Part shown: positions 11,538 through 22,752 of the stretch, piece after piece
Layout: each line of letters begins with the position of its first letter
How positions within the stretch are numbered: the stretch's first letter is position 1
NCBI GenBank assembly: GCA_022606135.1
Contig: JABYQN010000010.1
Span: forward strand, 868,001-932,000
From: Fomes fomentarius
Taxonomy: Eukaryota > Basidiomycota > Agaricomycetes > Polyporales > Polyporaceae
Length of the DNA: 64,000 bases
Direction: 5' to 3'
Notes under the pieces: generated by a model
Seen by the model: the letters and a program-made list of their open reading frames with translations, nothing else
Told to the model about the DNA's origin: nothing
Databases searched by the model: none
Translations under genes and position numbers: made by a program

Positions 11538-13886
11538 TCACCCAAACAACCTTGCATAGATAGCAGAAGCAGCGCGTTTGCGTTCGAGAGCTGCGCCGCC
11601 GTTGCCCAGCACAGACTTGTTCTCGATTGCGCGCCGGCTGAGGTATGGCATGACCTCAGAGAGCTTGCCGTATGGCAGGTACTTCAACACGAACGGCGAA
11701 TCTGAGCGAGCGCGCTTGACGAGATGGTTCGTGAGTGCGTCCGACATACCTGCACAATCGTCAGTCTGGTCCTGACAAGGTGTTGAGATCGGACAAGAGA
11801 GACACTTACCGTAGAGCTGTGCGACGGCGACGCGTTGCATTGCAGCTTGCCCGATGACAACCTTGTCCTCCCCTTCATTCTGCGCCAAACCCTGCTTCAC
11901 GAGCTCGTCCACTACCAGATTCGCGCTATCCCAATTGTGTGTACCGAACAGGGCACCAATCGAGGGTGGGCTCCCTGTGCGCTTGCTTGCCTCCACGTCT
12001 TCGCGGATCAGCGAAATGAGGAGGCGCACAGCCGAGTCATAGCACGTGTCCGTCTCGTCCTTCGCCAGCCATACTGGGGGCATGTTATCTGGGGATATTG
12101 AGAGTTCGTGTGTGCCCGATGGGGAGTGAGCGGGCGCCGAGGCACGGGATGTGGTGGACGCGCGGTGGATCTCGATCTCGTGCGGGTGGTATGCACCGCG
12201 GACAAGTTTGACTCCGAGTGCGTAGCCTTCTGCACGTGCGGCTGCGATGCTGTGTACGAGGTACTCTGGAGTTCTGCAAAATTTGTTCAGTTCAATATCA
12301 CGGAAGTACACACGAGGCGGCGACGTACCGACGAAGGTAACCTTGGAAGGTGTTGTAGATGAGAGGTTGAAACGCACCGGAAGGGGCTTCGACAGGTTTA
12401 GGAGAGCCGAACCAGGAAAAGCGCGGCTTGGGGAGTTTATTGAACTTGCGCATCATGTCTAGGGTCAATGCATCTATTGCAGGCTGACGGTACGACATTA
12501 GCACTTAGCGGAAGTTACCTACCTTGCAGCGGCAGACTCAATCTACACACCTGATACCAACTATGGTAGGAACATAGTACATCAGCATGCAACTAGCACA
12601 TTCCGTGGGGACAGTCGTACCTGTGTTCTGCGTCAACGGTGATGCGAACGCCACGTGCACGAGCACGCTCACATATAGCCACAAGGTCGTCGCGAAGTTC
12701 GCGCAGTGCAGCGATATCTGCCTCCGATAGTGTGGCATTCGACGCTCCTGAAGTTAGGATATCAAGGTCGGAAGGAAGCGGACTTCCGGGAAACGCGACT
12801 CGAGGGTTGGTCGGTGGTCGAGTGTCAACCAGGTACTTAGATAGGCGTCGCAACGACTCCGCGTCCGGTACCATTGCGCTCTTGTCAATCATGTAAGGTT
12901 CACATGGAATGTAAGCAGCGACTAACTAGACGCACCAGTTTGATAGCGACCCAAGTTCCTTTGCCAGTATGGCCTGGCGAATGCCTATCCTCGAAGTCTG
13001 CGGCTACATCAATACAGTGGAGGTTCTCCTCTACGATGCGCTTGTGCGCCGAGGCAGTTTCCAAGGAGGAGAGTTTGCCGGAGCCTGATGATTGCGCTTC
13101 ATCAACTTCAACGCTATACACGAAAAGTGCTCCTTCGTTCTCGGCGCGAAGACGCTCGAGCACTGGGATGACGTCTTCGGCATCGTCCCCACCTACGAAC
13201 TAAGAACATTTTAAGTGTGTGTATTTATGCGACATGCAACATGTGAGGAACAGAGCGACCCAACGGCCGCTCGTATTTGGAGTTTGTCTGCGCGTCGCAC
13301 CATCCCGAATCCGTCAGGGGATCCATGAGGTCGCTGGATGTGTATGGTATGATGTTTAACCACATATACACCTTCACTCATTCACGCAGGGTGATGCATG
13401 TGCACGCCTTCAGACGAGCATATATGCGCGTCGTGCCAAGTGAGAACACCGACGAGTCAGTGGACAAGGACTCACCTGGTCAAAGAACGTAACGCGCACG
13501 ATAGCCTCCGTGATCTGCTTCAGGCCGGGGATGGCCATGAAGGTTGAGAGGATAGTGGGCGACCAGTCCACGAGGAAGGGTACGGAGCATAGGGAATACA
13601 CGATGTATGCCCTCACGAGCTCTGAGAGCGGTATGTTGTCAATGTCAGTTTTCGAGGCGCGTCCAGTCTGTTCTTGACTGTCCGAGTCTACATGGATGAC
13701 CGGGCCATTCTTGTGCGCATATAATGCTGCGCCTGCCAGGGTGATTGAAGCAAGGCCGACAGCGACAACACGGCTAGTACTAAAGGGGCGCGCTGTGGGT
13801 GAGGCTGTGGCTAGTGCGCGCAAGAGAGGTCGAGAGGGTGATAACTTGGGGAGGCGGGAGAGCCTGGTAAGACGGGCTAGGGACAT
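11538..13886 (-). CDS. PUT1: Proline dehydrogenase, copy B (intact)
   Basis: Seven exons (13476-13886, 12936-13199, 12621-12880, 12551-12560, 12329-12483, 11810-12273, 11538-11749) sum to 591 aa in one frame. The N-terminus MSLARLTRLSRLPKLSPSR is an Arg-rich mitochondrial presequence, followed by a short hydrophobic stretch. Core motifs match copy A: FVGGDDAEDV, CIDVAADFEDRH, DAEHSWYQPAIDA, LGVKLVRGAYHPHE, FGTHNWDSAN, PYGKLSEVMPYLSRRAIENKSV. The 10-nt exon 12551-12560 supplies the Trp-Tyr-Gln of the conserved DAE-x-SWYQPA segment. The first intron (13200-13475) is 276 nt, unusually long here. Probably the functional copy. It shares a 223-bp divergent promoter with RTF2. Confidence 0.95.
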
Positions 13887-14109
13887 GGACGTTGGTGGTA
13901 AGGACGATGAGGAGAGGAGAGTGCGGGCGGAGTTGTATGCATGGTAGGGCCGGAGCTCGAGGATGATGATGAGCGCGGCGCGTCGAACAACGTCAACGCT
14001 TCAACGGATCTCATCTACTCCCAGCCGCTTACACAGGCGCCCGCTGTCTCCTTCGCTCCGTGTCCCGACCATCTCCTCCCCTCTTCACTTTTCACTCGCA
14101 TCCGCAACC
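13887..14109. promoter_or_regulatory. Compact bidirectional promoter (proline dehydrogenase B / RTF2)
   Basis: Only 223 bp lie between the two start codons of genes read in opposite directions, so both promoters and leaders must share this space. It contains CT-rich pyrimidine runs shortly before the RTF2 start and no clear TATA box. Confidence 0.55.
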
Positions 14110-15236
14110 ATGGGTAATGATGGAGGAAGCATTCCTGACAGGCGAGATCTCGTCAAGAGCAAACCGAAGGTATGTTAGCTCATTGCTTCAGTCTATCTGG
14201 ATTATCCTAATTCTGGATCCAGGCCGAGCAGGCGGACAAGGCCAACCAGATTCGTGCAATGTGGTTCTTCTGTGCTCTTTCAAAGGTATGTCAACCCTCA
14301 TGCTGCAGTTTCAAGAGTATCAGTTGATTCGCCTTCCCAGCGTCCACTTCAGGAGCCCATTGTCTCATGTCCATTAGGCAAACTCTACAACAAGGACGCG
14401 CTACTCGAGTTCTTACTCAATAGAGACGCATTTGGTGGTGAGGGTGAGGTAGTGTGCGGGCACATCCGGAGCTTAAAGGTGAGTCTATCCACTATCACCT
14501 GCACCCTGCCCTAATGGTGCATTCAGGACGTCAAGACCCTGAAACTCACTCCGAATACTACCAAAACTTCACCCTCTGCCACCTCTTCTGAATCAGTACC
14601 AGACCGTGCATCCTTTGTCTGCCCCCTCAACTTCAAGGAGATGATAGGCTCTCAACCGTTCGTCTACCTTCGGCCTTGCGGTTGCGTCTTCTCCCACGCA
14701 GGGTTGAAGGCAGTCACGAAGACTCCTCCCTCCAAATCGCTTGGTGCAGAGGGCGAGTCGGCCGGTGACAAGCTCACAGACCAGCCATCTCTAGATTTGT
14801 GTCCACAATGCGGCGCCAAGTATGACCGCACCTTGGACGTCCTCGCTCTCAACCCCTCACCAGAGGTCGAGCAAGAGATGCGCGCCACCATGGAAGCCAA
14901 CCGGTTACTCGAGCCGGTCAAAGGCAAGGGCAAGAAGCGGAAGGCTCTCGCTGCTGTCGGTGGGGTCGAACCCCCAACGAAAAAGCAGGCTCAGACCACC
15001 GCACCTACCACTAACCCGAGCATCTCGGCGGCGAGTCGGGCGGTGGTGCAGGAACTTGCCAAAGAGGAGGAGAAGCGCAAGTCTGCTATGAGTGACGCGG
15101 TCAAGTCTCTGTACAGCTCGAAGGACACATCGAAGAGGAAAGAGACGTTCATGACTATGGGCACATTCACGAGGGTGGGTGAAACTATCAACCATTTGGC
15201 TGACGTCCTACTAACTTTCCTCTATAGTATGCGTAA
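14110..15236 (+). CDS. RTF2: Rtf2-family replication termination factor 2
   Basis: Five exons (14110-14169, 14223-14285, 14341-14478, 14527-15174, 15228-15236) give 305 aa. Start MGNDGGSIPDRRDLVK is the family N-terminus. It is followed by WFFCALSKRPLQEPIVSCPLGKLYNKDALLEF and a degenerate RING/U-box-like region (FVCPL, RPCGCVFS, LCPQCGAKY). The tail is basic. Rtf2 proteins act at stalled replication forks and have roles in PCNA-linked and splicing-linked processes. The last exon encodes only Tyr-Ala-stop; its intron 15175-15227 has a good CTAAC branch site, so I prefer it to read-through. The stop lies 56 bp before an inverted-repeat element. Confidence 0.9.
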
Positions 15237-15291
15237 TACACTCGCTGTATCTAGGATCGACGGTGGTGCATTCGGACGCTGTTTCGTGGAA

Positions 15292-15356
15292 TAGTATGGC
15301 TCAAAGTTGGTCGTAGCTCGGAGCCGCCCGTAGCTGTAGCTCAGTTACAGGAGGGC
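15292..15356 (+). repeat. Left inverted-repeat arm of the 15.3-kb element
   Basis: Pairs with 16302-16366. Contains repeated TAGCT motifs (GTAGCTCGG, CGTAGCTGTAGCTC) that can fold on themselves. Confidence 0.85.
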
Positions 15357-16143
15357 ATGAGTGTCACGGCGCTTGTAGTTATGTAGTTATAATCTGCCCA
15401 CCAGCACTTCTCCAGCTCTCCGTTCTGCGTTGCATTGTACACTTTTCCTATCGCTTGCTATCATCAATATACTCTCTGCTTGGTTTTAATGCCTCCTTTT
15501 GTGGCAAAGACGTGTCACTACGAAGCCACACCACTATAGACAGCAAGAACCCGGTACTTGAATCAGTCTCCCTTCCGAAGATACTAGTAAGTACTCTAGA
15601 CAACATCTCGGCTCTTCTATGGCAGAGGGCAGAGTCTTGCGGAGGGACATGGGCTCGGGAGTTAAGATAGCAGGTGCATCGAACTAAGGTCACCTTATAC
15701 TACTCGAGTAGTGACTTTGGAAACAGGGTCAGGGACTCAGGTGTCCTCATTTGGTAATTCCAGTATGATATGTTATGGCCCCCGGGCGGTCCTGGACACT
15801 GCAATGAGAGTAGCAGTTTCGATGTCGAGTATGAGAAAATGTAATGATCAGGCGGTACTAGTAGCGCCGCGAGACGGCCTCAGCACCGTCCTGCTCGTAT
15901 TCATGCGCGTGACATGCTTGACGACCCTACACTCAACCACTTGAGATGACATACACTCATATTCCTAATCTTCAGCCTGTGGCTATCTGACAAGTCGCTC
16001 TCACGCAGAACAACACTACGGCCACTGGTGCCAGGGGTACCGTGAAAAGCACATACCAAATACACTCACTTGAAACACTTAACGCACCAAACTCGGTACT
16101 TTCCCACCCCAAAAGGACTCGTCTTTAATGCTTGCACGGCCTG

Positions 16144-18758
16144 TCAACTAGTCAGTGTCCAGGAATAGATCGATAACATCTTTGAGAAGGGTATGGAGGT
16201 AGACGAGGCCACTTGTATCCAGTGCCAATGGGCGCCAAATGTTGGCGCTGTATGGACTGTTGTCACATCCCTGTCACCAGTGACACTCACGCCCTTGAAG
16301 CGCCCTCCTGTAGCCGAGCTACAGCTACGGGCGGCTCCGAGCTGCGGCCAACTTTGAGCCATACTAATATGTCGTTGTATTGCTGCAAGAACAAACACGC
16401 ACATATCATCCGCCTCGTCTGTCGTGTCCTTGACCCGCATATGGATCATCGGAAGTGCAAAGACCAAGCCCGCAACGAGCAGGACCCATGTCGAGATAAA
16501 GATATTCATGAACCTGCAAATTCGAAGACACACAGCGCCGACCAATGAGGAAGGCACCATGTGCACCAAGCCGTCAGCATGCCATCCAAGCACATGCACA
16601 TCGCATCATATGGACCCGAAGAGTACAGGTGAACACTCACGGAAGCTTGACAGCGTCTCCGCGCCATACGCCCGCGGCGCCCGCCGATTGTAACGATTTG
16701 TCTACAATATTGAGATCCATGCGTGCCATCCGAACGCAATCAGGACGCGCGGAGGGGAGAGCGGGAATCACATGGACCATGGGTCAAACGTGCGTCACGG
16801 TCAGCCAAGCCAGCTAGAATGAACGAGAACGAAGAAGCCAAGGTACGCACAGAAGCCAGAGAAATTTGCTAGCTTCGCGGGGTCATTAGACATCGCGCCC
16901 ATGAACCAATACGCCGTTGTTTGCCACATCGAGTCGAGCAAGCCACAGAAGATGTAGAGCCATAATCGACTGACGTATGGCGACTCATGAATGTCGATCT
17001 TGTCGTCGACCGTGTCCCGGGTATATCCTCTGCAGTCAACATGGATCAATCAAATTCAGACGTCAGCATTAAAATCACCGAGGACGCACTTTTGGTAAAT
17101 ATACGCCCACACATGGACCACAAACACCATGATCAAGAGCACGACCCAGCCCGAAAATGCTCGTAACCTCCGCGACAACCCACGCTGATCAAGGAGGAAT
17201 CCGATGCTAACAGAACCCACGATCTGCGAGAGCCAGTAGATGAGGTTATTGAGCGCTCGCGCGCGGATGGTGAAGAGCGCGCCGTTGTAGTCGTTGAATT
17301 CTAGACGTCAAAGATGAGCAATCATAACCCCAAAGGCAGCACAAGGGGAAAGACTGACGCCAAGTGTAAAACCAATTACTGGCAAAGAACATCGGGAATA
17401 GGAGTACGATCCAAGGGTCCGTCCGGAGGATGTACCATAGTCCGTAGAACTCGCTCTTCCATGACGGATGCCGCGGGGTGACAACGCGGGTGCCATCTTT
17501 GCGAATCATCTTGAGGGGGTTCGCCATAAGGAGGGGGATGAGGACGCCGATGCCCGTGAGAACGAGGAAACCAATCTGCCAGTTGCGCTCGCGTCAATAC
17601 TGCGGGCATGGGAGGGAAATCGAGGGCGGTGACGTACATATGTCCCCGTACCCACTAGAATGTCACGAAAGCAAAGTGAGGCGGAGAAGGCGAAAGGGTC
17701 AGGACCGTAGGTTAAGGGGCCCTTAGGCGACATGGCAATTGCTCACCTGAGTTGGACTGGAACGGCGAGAGCGGTCGAGTCAGCGCGGGGTGATTGGGTT
17801 ACGTATAGGCATGACGCACGGTGTTGTCAGAGTTGTTCCCTAGGGAGACAGCAGCGCCGACGACGCCGCCGAGGTTGAAGATGGACCAGAAGATGCCGAT
17901 GAACTTGCCCTTCTCATCCTCGGTGGGATACGCCAGCATGAGTGAGCCCTGCGCGGTCCAGAGAAGACCGGCGCTGGCGCCGAGGTATGCGCCAGCTGTG
18001 ATGACGAACGCTCCCAGGTTGGGATGGAGCTTGTACGCACTGCGAGAAAGTGAGCGAAGGGGGAGCGAGGAGGGCAAGGTATGAGTACACACAGATAAGA
18101 GCCAATGTAGAGCGCATAGCCCGTTGTGCCCAGGAGCAGAGTCAGTCGGGAACCGAGCATATTGTTAACCGATCTTTGCCGCCGCAGAGCCATGATCAGT
18201 CCAAACTCAAACTCCACACGCGACCGCCCAAGTCCCGACGGCCTCCATCTGCCGTCCGCGTCCGCGTTCTGTGTGCGCGCGCGGCACGTACAGCATAGTA
18301 AGCATCAGCACTCACCCGGCAAAAAAGGCGGCGACGGCAAACGTGGCATATAGGGCCGAGTTCGCATTCGCGCTCATGGTGGGCTCGAGCATGCCTCCCC
18401 CTCCGAGGCCATTGAGCGCATTGAATAGACCCGGGCCCATGAAGCAGACAAAGCCGAGGAAGAAGACCTGTATGACGGGGTTGTAGTACACGGCCTTGAA
18501 GCCGCGATACTGGGGGTGTATCTCGATGGAGTGTATTACACTTGCGCCGTCGGGATATACATAGGCACCTCCGTCGGTGCTGACTCGGGAACGGCCCGAA
18601 GTTGTCATCATGTAGAGTTCGTGATCGTCCTTCTCGCGGTCTTGGTCGTGTGTTGTGGGATTGGAGATGTAGTGTGCGAGAGCGTGAGCGTCTGGGCTTG
18701 ATTGGGGGTACGGGTCGTCATGATCTTGCGGATGGTGGTGACCTGGACGGCCAGACAT
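16144..18758 (-). CDS. UNC93-like (DUF895) major facilitator membrane protein
   Basis: Ten exons sum to 602 aa in one frame: 18316-18758, 18093-18173, 17820-18039, 17747-17756 (10 nt), 17638-17654 (17 nt), 17359-17575, 17090-17300, 16851-17029, 16641-16701, 16144-16513. A His/Asp-rich cytosolic N-terminus precedes about eleven hydrophobic helices. Family landmarks are GFKAVYYNP, LLGTTGYALYIGSYLAY, AQGSLMLAYP, IFWSIFNLGGVVG, NGALFTIR and SAGAAGVWRGDAVKLPF. The two microexons are needed to read NTSNSVGTGTYIGFLVL. After KDTTDEADD the frame runs about 74 codons into the 15.3-kb element before stopping, so the C-terminus appears transposon-derived. The cargo of this family is not established. The natural end may instead be made by an unseen splice. 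Confidence 0.85.
16302..16366 (-). repeat. Right inverted-repeat arm of the 15.3-kb element
   Basis: Reverse complement of 15292-15356 with four transitions. Read on the minus strand it is open and in frame with the upstream transporter exon. Confidence 0.85.
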
Positions 18759-20310
18759 GGTTGGGGAAATGAAAAGAAGGGCGGGTCAATGTCGCAGCAG
18801 CCGGGTAGGAGGGTAGAGTGACTGTCTGCGCCAGGGGGGAGGCGGGTGGTAAGAAGGGAGAGGAAGTGGAAGAGGAAGGGAGAAGAGGGAGGGATCGGCT
18901 ATGGCTAGGGCGCGCATGGACTGTTATACTAGTACGAAGAAGCAGGAAGAGGCCAGCGCCAATATATAACCGCATATCAGAATCCCATCGAGATCAGGCA
19001 CACCCACCTCTCGTCCACTGGCCAACAAATCCAACATACCTCTCCTCCATCCGTATCCACACCTCCCTCACTACTAAACTCAAATTACTAGCATACGACG
19101 AATTGAATTGTAGTCTACTCGAACTAGTGTCACTGTGTTTCATTTTCGAATGCTTTCAGTGTCCGTGTAGTACTCTCGAAACTTGATCAGATGGCCCGCA
19201 GTGTATGATCATATGAACTATTGGAGACGATACCCTGGCAGTAGGTATGGTCACACAGTCATCGTGCAGGCGCCCGTCGCGTGCTGTATACTTACGTTGT
19301 ACGACAGTCAGTGTGCGACGGTGACACGGTGACTATCACACTGTGAAACTTTATCTCGTCGCGCATCGGAACGGACCATGGAGTGCTTCCGGACCAGAGT
19401 AAGTACTTATGGCATACGGAGTCCGAGCTTACATCAGGAAAAGGTCACCGACTTGCAGGGCTACTTGAGCTACTTCACAACTTTGAACTTGGCTCAAGTT
19501 GCACTCCAAGTTACTGAAATTATTGCTCAAGTACATCTACTGAGCAATGGGTACCATAACCGATCGTCATGCACACGAAACAGTATACCCTTGACTACAG
19601 CACATGTACACATGTAGATAAGATCTCATCTACTTGAGGTTGAACTTGATGATCCACCTGAACTTGCCAGTGAACTTGAACTTGAACTTGACAGGGAGCT
19701 CGGAGCCACAGCGAGGTAAGGACATTGCAATATGGAACATTGAGAATCAAGAGACGACATGTGTGACCTGGCAGAGCAAAAAGGCGAGGAATGAAAGCGA
19801 CAACGAACATCGAAAATTGACATGTATAGAGAGAGGCTGTCGCTCCCCAGTCAAGTTCAGAACATGCCTTGCGAACGAGACGGCGAATAGGTTGATAGAG
19901 TCTTCTATTCAGAGTCGTAGCACAGCTCATCACCTTCGATTGAAAAACTACAAGGTGAGAACGTGAAGGTCATAAGGTAGACAACAGTGACAGTCATCAA
20001 CAACGAAAGGGAACCAACGAGTCGAGTCGAGCCAAGTCAAGTCGAAAAAGAATAGTAAGTCGAGTTTGTAGTGTTCTTGTTGCTAGCAAGCAAACCCTCG
20101 TACGGTACAAGTAACGTCGAAGCTATCCATACGAATACGAAGATCCCTGCATGCCAGAGTAATGATCGAGAACGGGACTTGGTGAGGAGACAAGGCATAT
20201 ATATGAACAACACCACTACATCGCGCGCACGTATCTTCTGCAATACCCGAGGCCCAGCCGAGTCGCGAGCGTCACAGAACTGCCAGCGCACCGCAACACA
20301 GCAAAGGCGC
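18759..20310. other. Intergenic region with CAAGTT-type short repeats
   Basis: A 1.55-kb gap between the transporter start and the YOP1 stop. It includes GAACTT repeats around 19660-19690, several CAAGT/ACTTG words at 19480-19540 and a GTCGAGTCGAG stretch near 20017. I see no coding structure. Confidence 0.6.
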
Positions 20311-21070
20311 TTACTCGGACCCAGCGACGCGCTCACGGAGGCCGTCAGCGGTCACAGTGGGCTCGCTCTGCGTCGTCGTCGCAAAGGTACTACCCTTTCC
20401 GTGGATGTTGGCAAAGACCGGCCTGACGACGGTCCCGTAGAGCGTTTGCGCACCCTGTCAAGCAAGCAAGCGAAAAGCACATGCCACGCGAATCAGGTCA
20501 GTCATGACGCAAGCCGCGAGGCGCCGACGGCAAGGTGAAAAAAACTCACGCGGAACTGAGGGAGCTGGAGCCAGAGGATGAAGATGCTCTTGAAGGCAAA
20601 GTACCAGGGGAAGTAATAGAGGACGATGCGGAGGGCGAAGCTCTCGAGGAAGTTGAAGAAGCCAAAGACGACCCAGTAGGTGAGCCACTGGATATCGTCC
20701 TGGTGACCGGGGCTCTCGAGGGCCTTGACGGAGAGGAGGGCAGGGAGAGCCCAGCCGACAAGGTTGGAGACGGGGGACGCAAAGGCGTTGACGCTGTGGA
20801 GGATGGCGAGGAGGACGACGGTACCGAGGAAGGCGTAACTCTTGGGCACCTGAGTACGCTGCTCGAACGTGTTCAGGATGGTGTACTTGGAGAGCTGGCA
20901 GCAACAGTCGTGTGATTAGCGTGTGCGCCCGCGACTGACCACCGCGCGCGGGCAGCGAGAGTGGACAGGCAAGCACGCACCTCCTTGTCGAGCTGGTTGA
21001 CATAGTAGTTGGCCTTGTCCTGGGCCTGGACGAAGGCGGGGTGTTGCTGGACTTTTTGAGTAGCGGACAT
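20311..21070 (-). CDS. YOP1: Yop1/REEP (TB2/DP1/HVA22) ER membrane-shaping protein
   Basis: Three exons (20981-21070, 20550-20894, 20311-20454) give 192 aa, typical of Yop1. The N-terminus MSATQKVQQHPAFVQAQDKA is followed by two long hydrophobic hairpins (FLGTVVLLAILHSVNAF, LVGWALPALLSVKALES, WLTYWVVFGFFNFLESF, ILYYFPWYFAFKSIFILWLQLPQF without the first residue). Such wedge-shaped hairpins tubulate the ER together with reticulons. The hydrophilic tail (YGTVVRPVFANIH, then T/S-rich) is in exon 3. Introns are 86 and 95 nt with GTGCGT and GTGAGT donors. Confidence 0.94.
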
Positions 21071-21373
21071 CTGACAAGGAGCGAGCAAGAGTGAGCGCGC
21101 GGCTACACTGGTCAACGCCGGGAACAGACCTTGGTCGTCGTCTGGGTCGTCTGCGTGGGCGTATAGGGAGAGGGAGAGGGAGTATGAGAGAGGGTCGTGG
21201 ATAGGAAGGAAGAGAGCGTGCCGAGGGGGGTCGTTGATATGGGCTTTGATGACGCGTGTTTGGAGGTGCCACGCGTACGTCAGACAACGCAACCGCTGCA
21301 AGTCCGAGTCCAGTTTCAGTGCACGCTCCTCAGCCTCGACTAATAACTATATCCTCTCCTTCCACTCTCCGTC

Positions 21374-21761
21374 ATGGCAGACTACGCATCCATACAGGCA
21401 TGTCACCACCGCTCCAGCCTCTGCTCATGCTCTCATTGCTTATCATCTCTCTCCAACAGGCCCTACACAGGTCCACCTCCGCATTCTCGCCTGCCATCCC
21501 CGTCTCACTCCTTCCGTATATCGCTTTCATTCTCCTCGGAGCTACATTTGCACTCGGCTTCTACTTTTCCACGTACGTCCACCTCTGCTAGTCTATTATC
21601 CGTTGTACATACAGGAATAAGGTCGCTCACTCGCGCCTCGAGCCCACAGTCTGCCCAAAGAGAAACTGCCAGTGCGCGAGACTGCGGTGGCGACGACAGC
21701 AAGTGTTTTGGGCGGGTTCGGTGTCGTAGCCCTCTTCTGCTCAGCCGGTGTATACTTGTAG
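21374..21761 (+). CDS. OST5: Ost5 subunit of oligosaccharyltransferase
   Basis: Three exons (21374-21397, 21460-21572, 21650-21761) give 82 aa with two membrane helices, the size of Ost5. Start MADYASIQALH, then FSPAIPVSLLPYIAFILLG, FALGFYFST, LPKEKLPVRETAVA and GGFGVVALFCSAGVYL. Ost5 is a small stabilising subunit of the ER complex that N-glycosylates nascent proteins. The first intron (21398-21459) starts with GC (CAG/GCATGT), an uncommon GC-AG intron. Its promoter lies in the 303 bp shared with YOP1. Confidence 0.9.
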
Positions 21762-21848
21762 CAAACCCACTCGCCCTGCTGCGCACGCATAGACGTCCGT
21801 CTCCAAGTCGGATGGAGTGAAAACACGAGGGTCGGAGGTGCTGTGGTC

Positions 21849-22579
21849 TCAGTTGTTGACTCGCCAGCCGTGTTTGCATTTGACACACTGCGGAAAAGGT
21901 GTTCGGTAAGTCCGTCATCCTCCGCACTCGCACGGTTCCCAGAGCGCAAAGGCGTGTCAATATACGTACGGTGTAGAAGATGGTGGACCCCTCGTCAGCA
22001 CTCCGGAGCTGCGTAATCAGACATGTCAGTTACGGAAACAAGGTTGCTGATTGGTGTTGCGCTTACCTGAGCCTCCTTGGAATACGCCTCCATATGTCCA
22101 CACTCGGGACACTTTTCCGTAACCTACGCATCCGCAAGCGTCCGAGATCAGTCCGCAAGACAACTAGACGGGGGTCAGAAACCCGATAACCGACCTTGAG
22201 GAGATCCTCGTTGGCAGCATGCACTTTTGTCTGAGTTTTGCGCTTCTGCCTTAGGGCAGAAGGGAACGCCTCGGGATGATTCCGGGTCACGATCTCGATG
22301 TTCTCATACGCTGGCCGCATTGTCGGATGCATGAATATAACGTCAAAGGCGGGAGATGGAGATAGGCAACGCACAACTCGCAGGTTCAACGTGCCCACAC
22401 TGCTCGCAGGTGACCTCGAACTCTCCATCCTGGGGGAGATTGAGCAGAGTGCCACAATCGGGGCAGAAGAGCAGCGAGCCTGGAGGAGGGCAGCAGTCAG
22501 TCGCATGCTCGCAGTCTGTTAGCAGCAAAGGCCTCCGGGAGACTCAGAGCGCACCAATCTTGTCCGCCTTTCGTTCCAT
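21849..22579 (-). CDS. RPA12: RNA polymerase I subunit Rpa12
   Basis: Six exons give 126 aa, the normal length. An N-terminal zinc ribbon (FCPDCGTLLNL ... TCEQCGHVEP) is followed by a linker (HPEAFPSALRQKRK) and a TFIIS-like C-terminal ribbon assembled across exons: EKCPECGHMEAYSKEAQ, LRSADEGSTIFYTC and VKCKHGWRVNN. The RSADE motif is the catalytic hairpin for RNA cleavage by Pol I. The gene is tiny yet has five introns. It is tail-to-tail with OST5 (87 bp between stops). Confidence 0.95.
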
Positions 22580-22752
22580 CCCAGCCCAACTTTTCCAAGT
22601 CCCACTATGTAGACGTAGACGCCAGAAGTGTAGTGTTCCTGAGCATGGGCGAAAGCTCGCGGCAAGGGAGATCAAGATCTCACACGACCGACCTCCGTGT
22701 CTCTCTCATCTTCTTCTTGGCCACTCTCCAAACTCACTCACCATTGCCCCAC

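Larger units (their letters stand above)
15292..16366. mobile_element. 1.07-kb MITE-like element with 65-bp inverted ends, TA-flanked
   Basis: Bases 15292-15356 and the reverse complement of 16302-16366 match at 61 of 65 positions; all four differences are transitions. The ends read TA-GTATGGCTCAAAGTTGG, consistent with a TA target duplication as in Tc1/mariner-type elements. No transposase is visible between the arms, so the copy is non-autonomous. It sits between the convergent RTF2 and UNC93-like genes, and its right part lies within the last exon of the transporter. A 14-bp match to the outer tip recurs at 50151-50164. Confidence 0.75.

Noticed and set aside
21398..21459. Reading OST5 exon 1 without a GC-AG splice
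   Set aside because: Read-through soon loses the conserved ALHRSTSAFSP continuation; no GT donor gives the family sequence.
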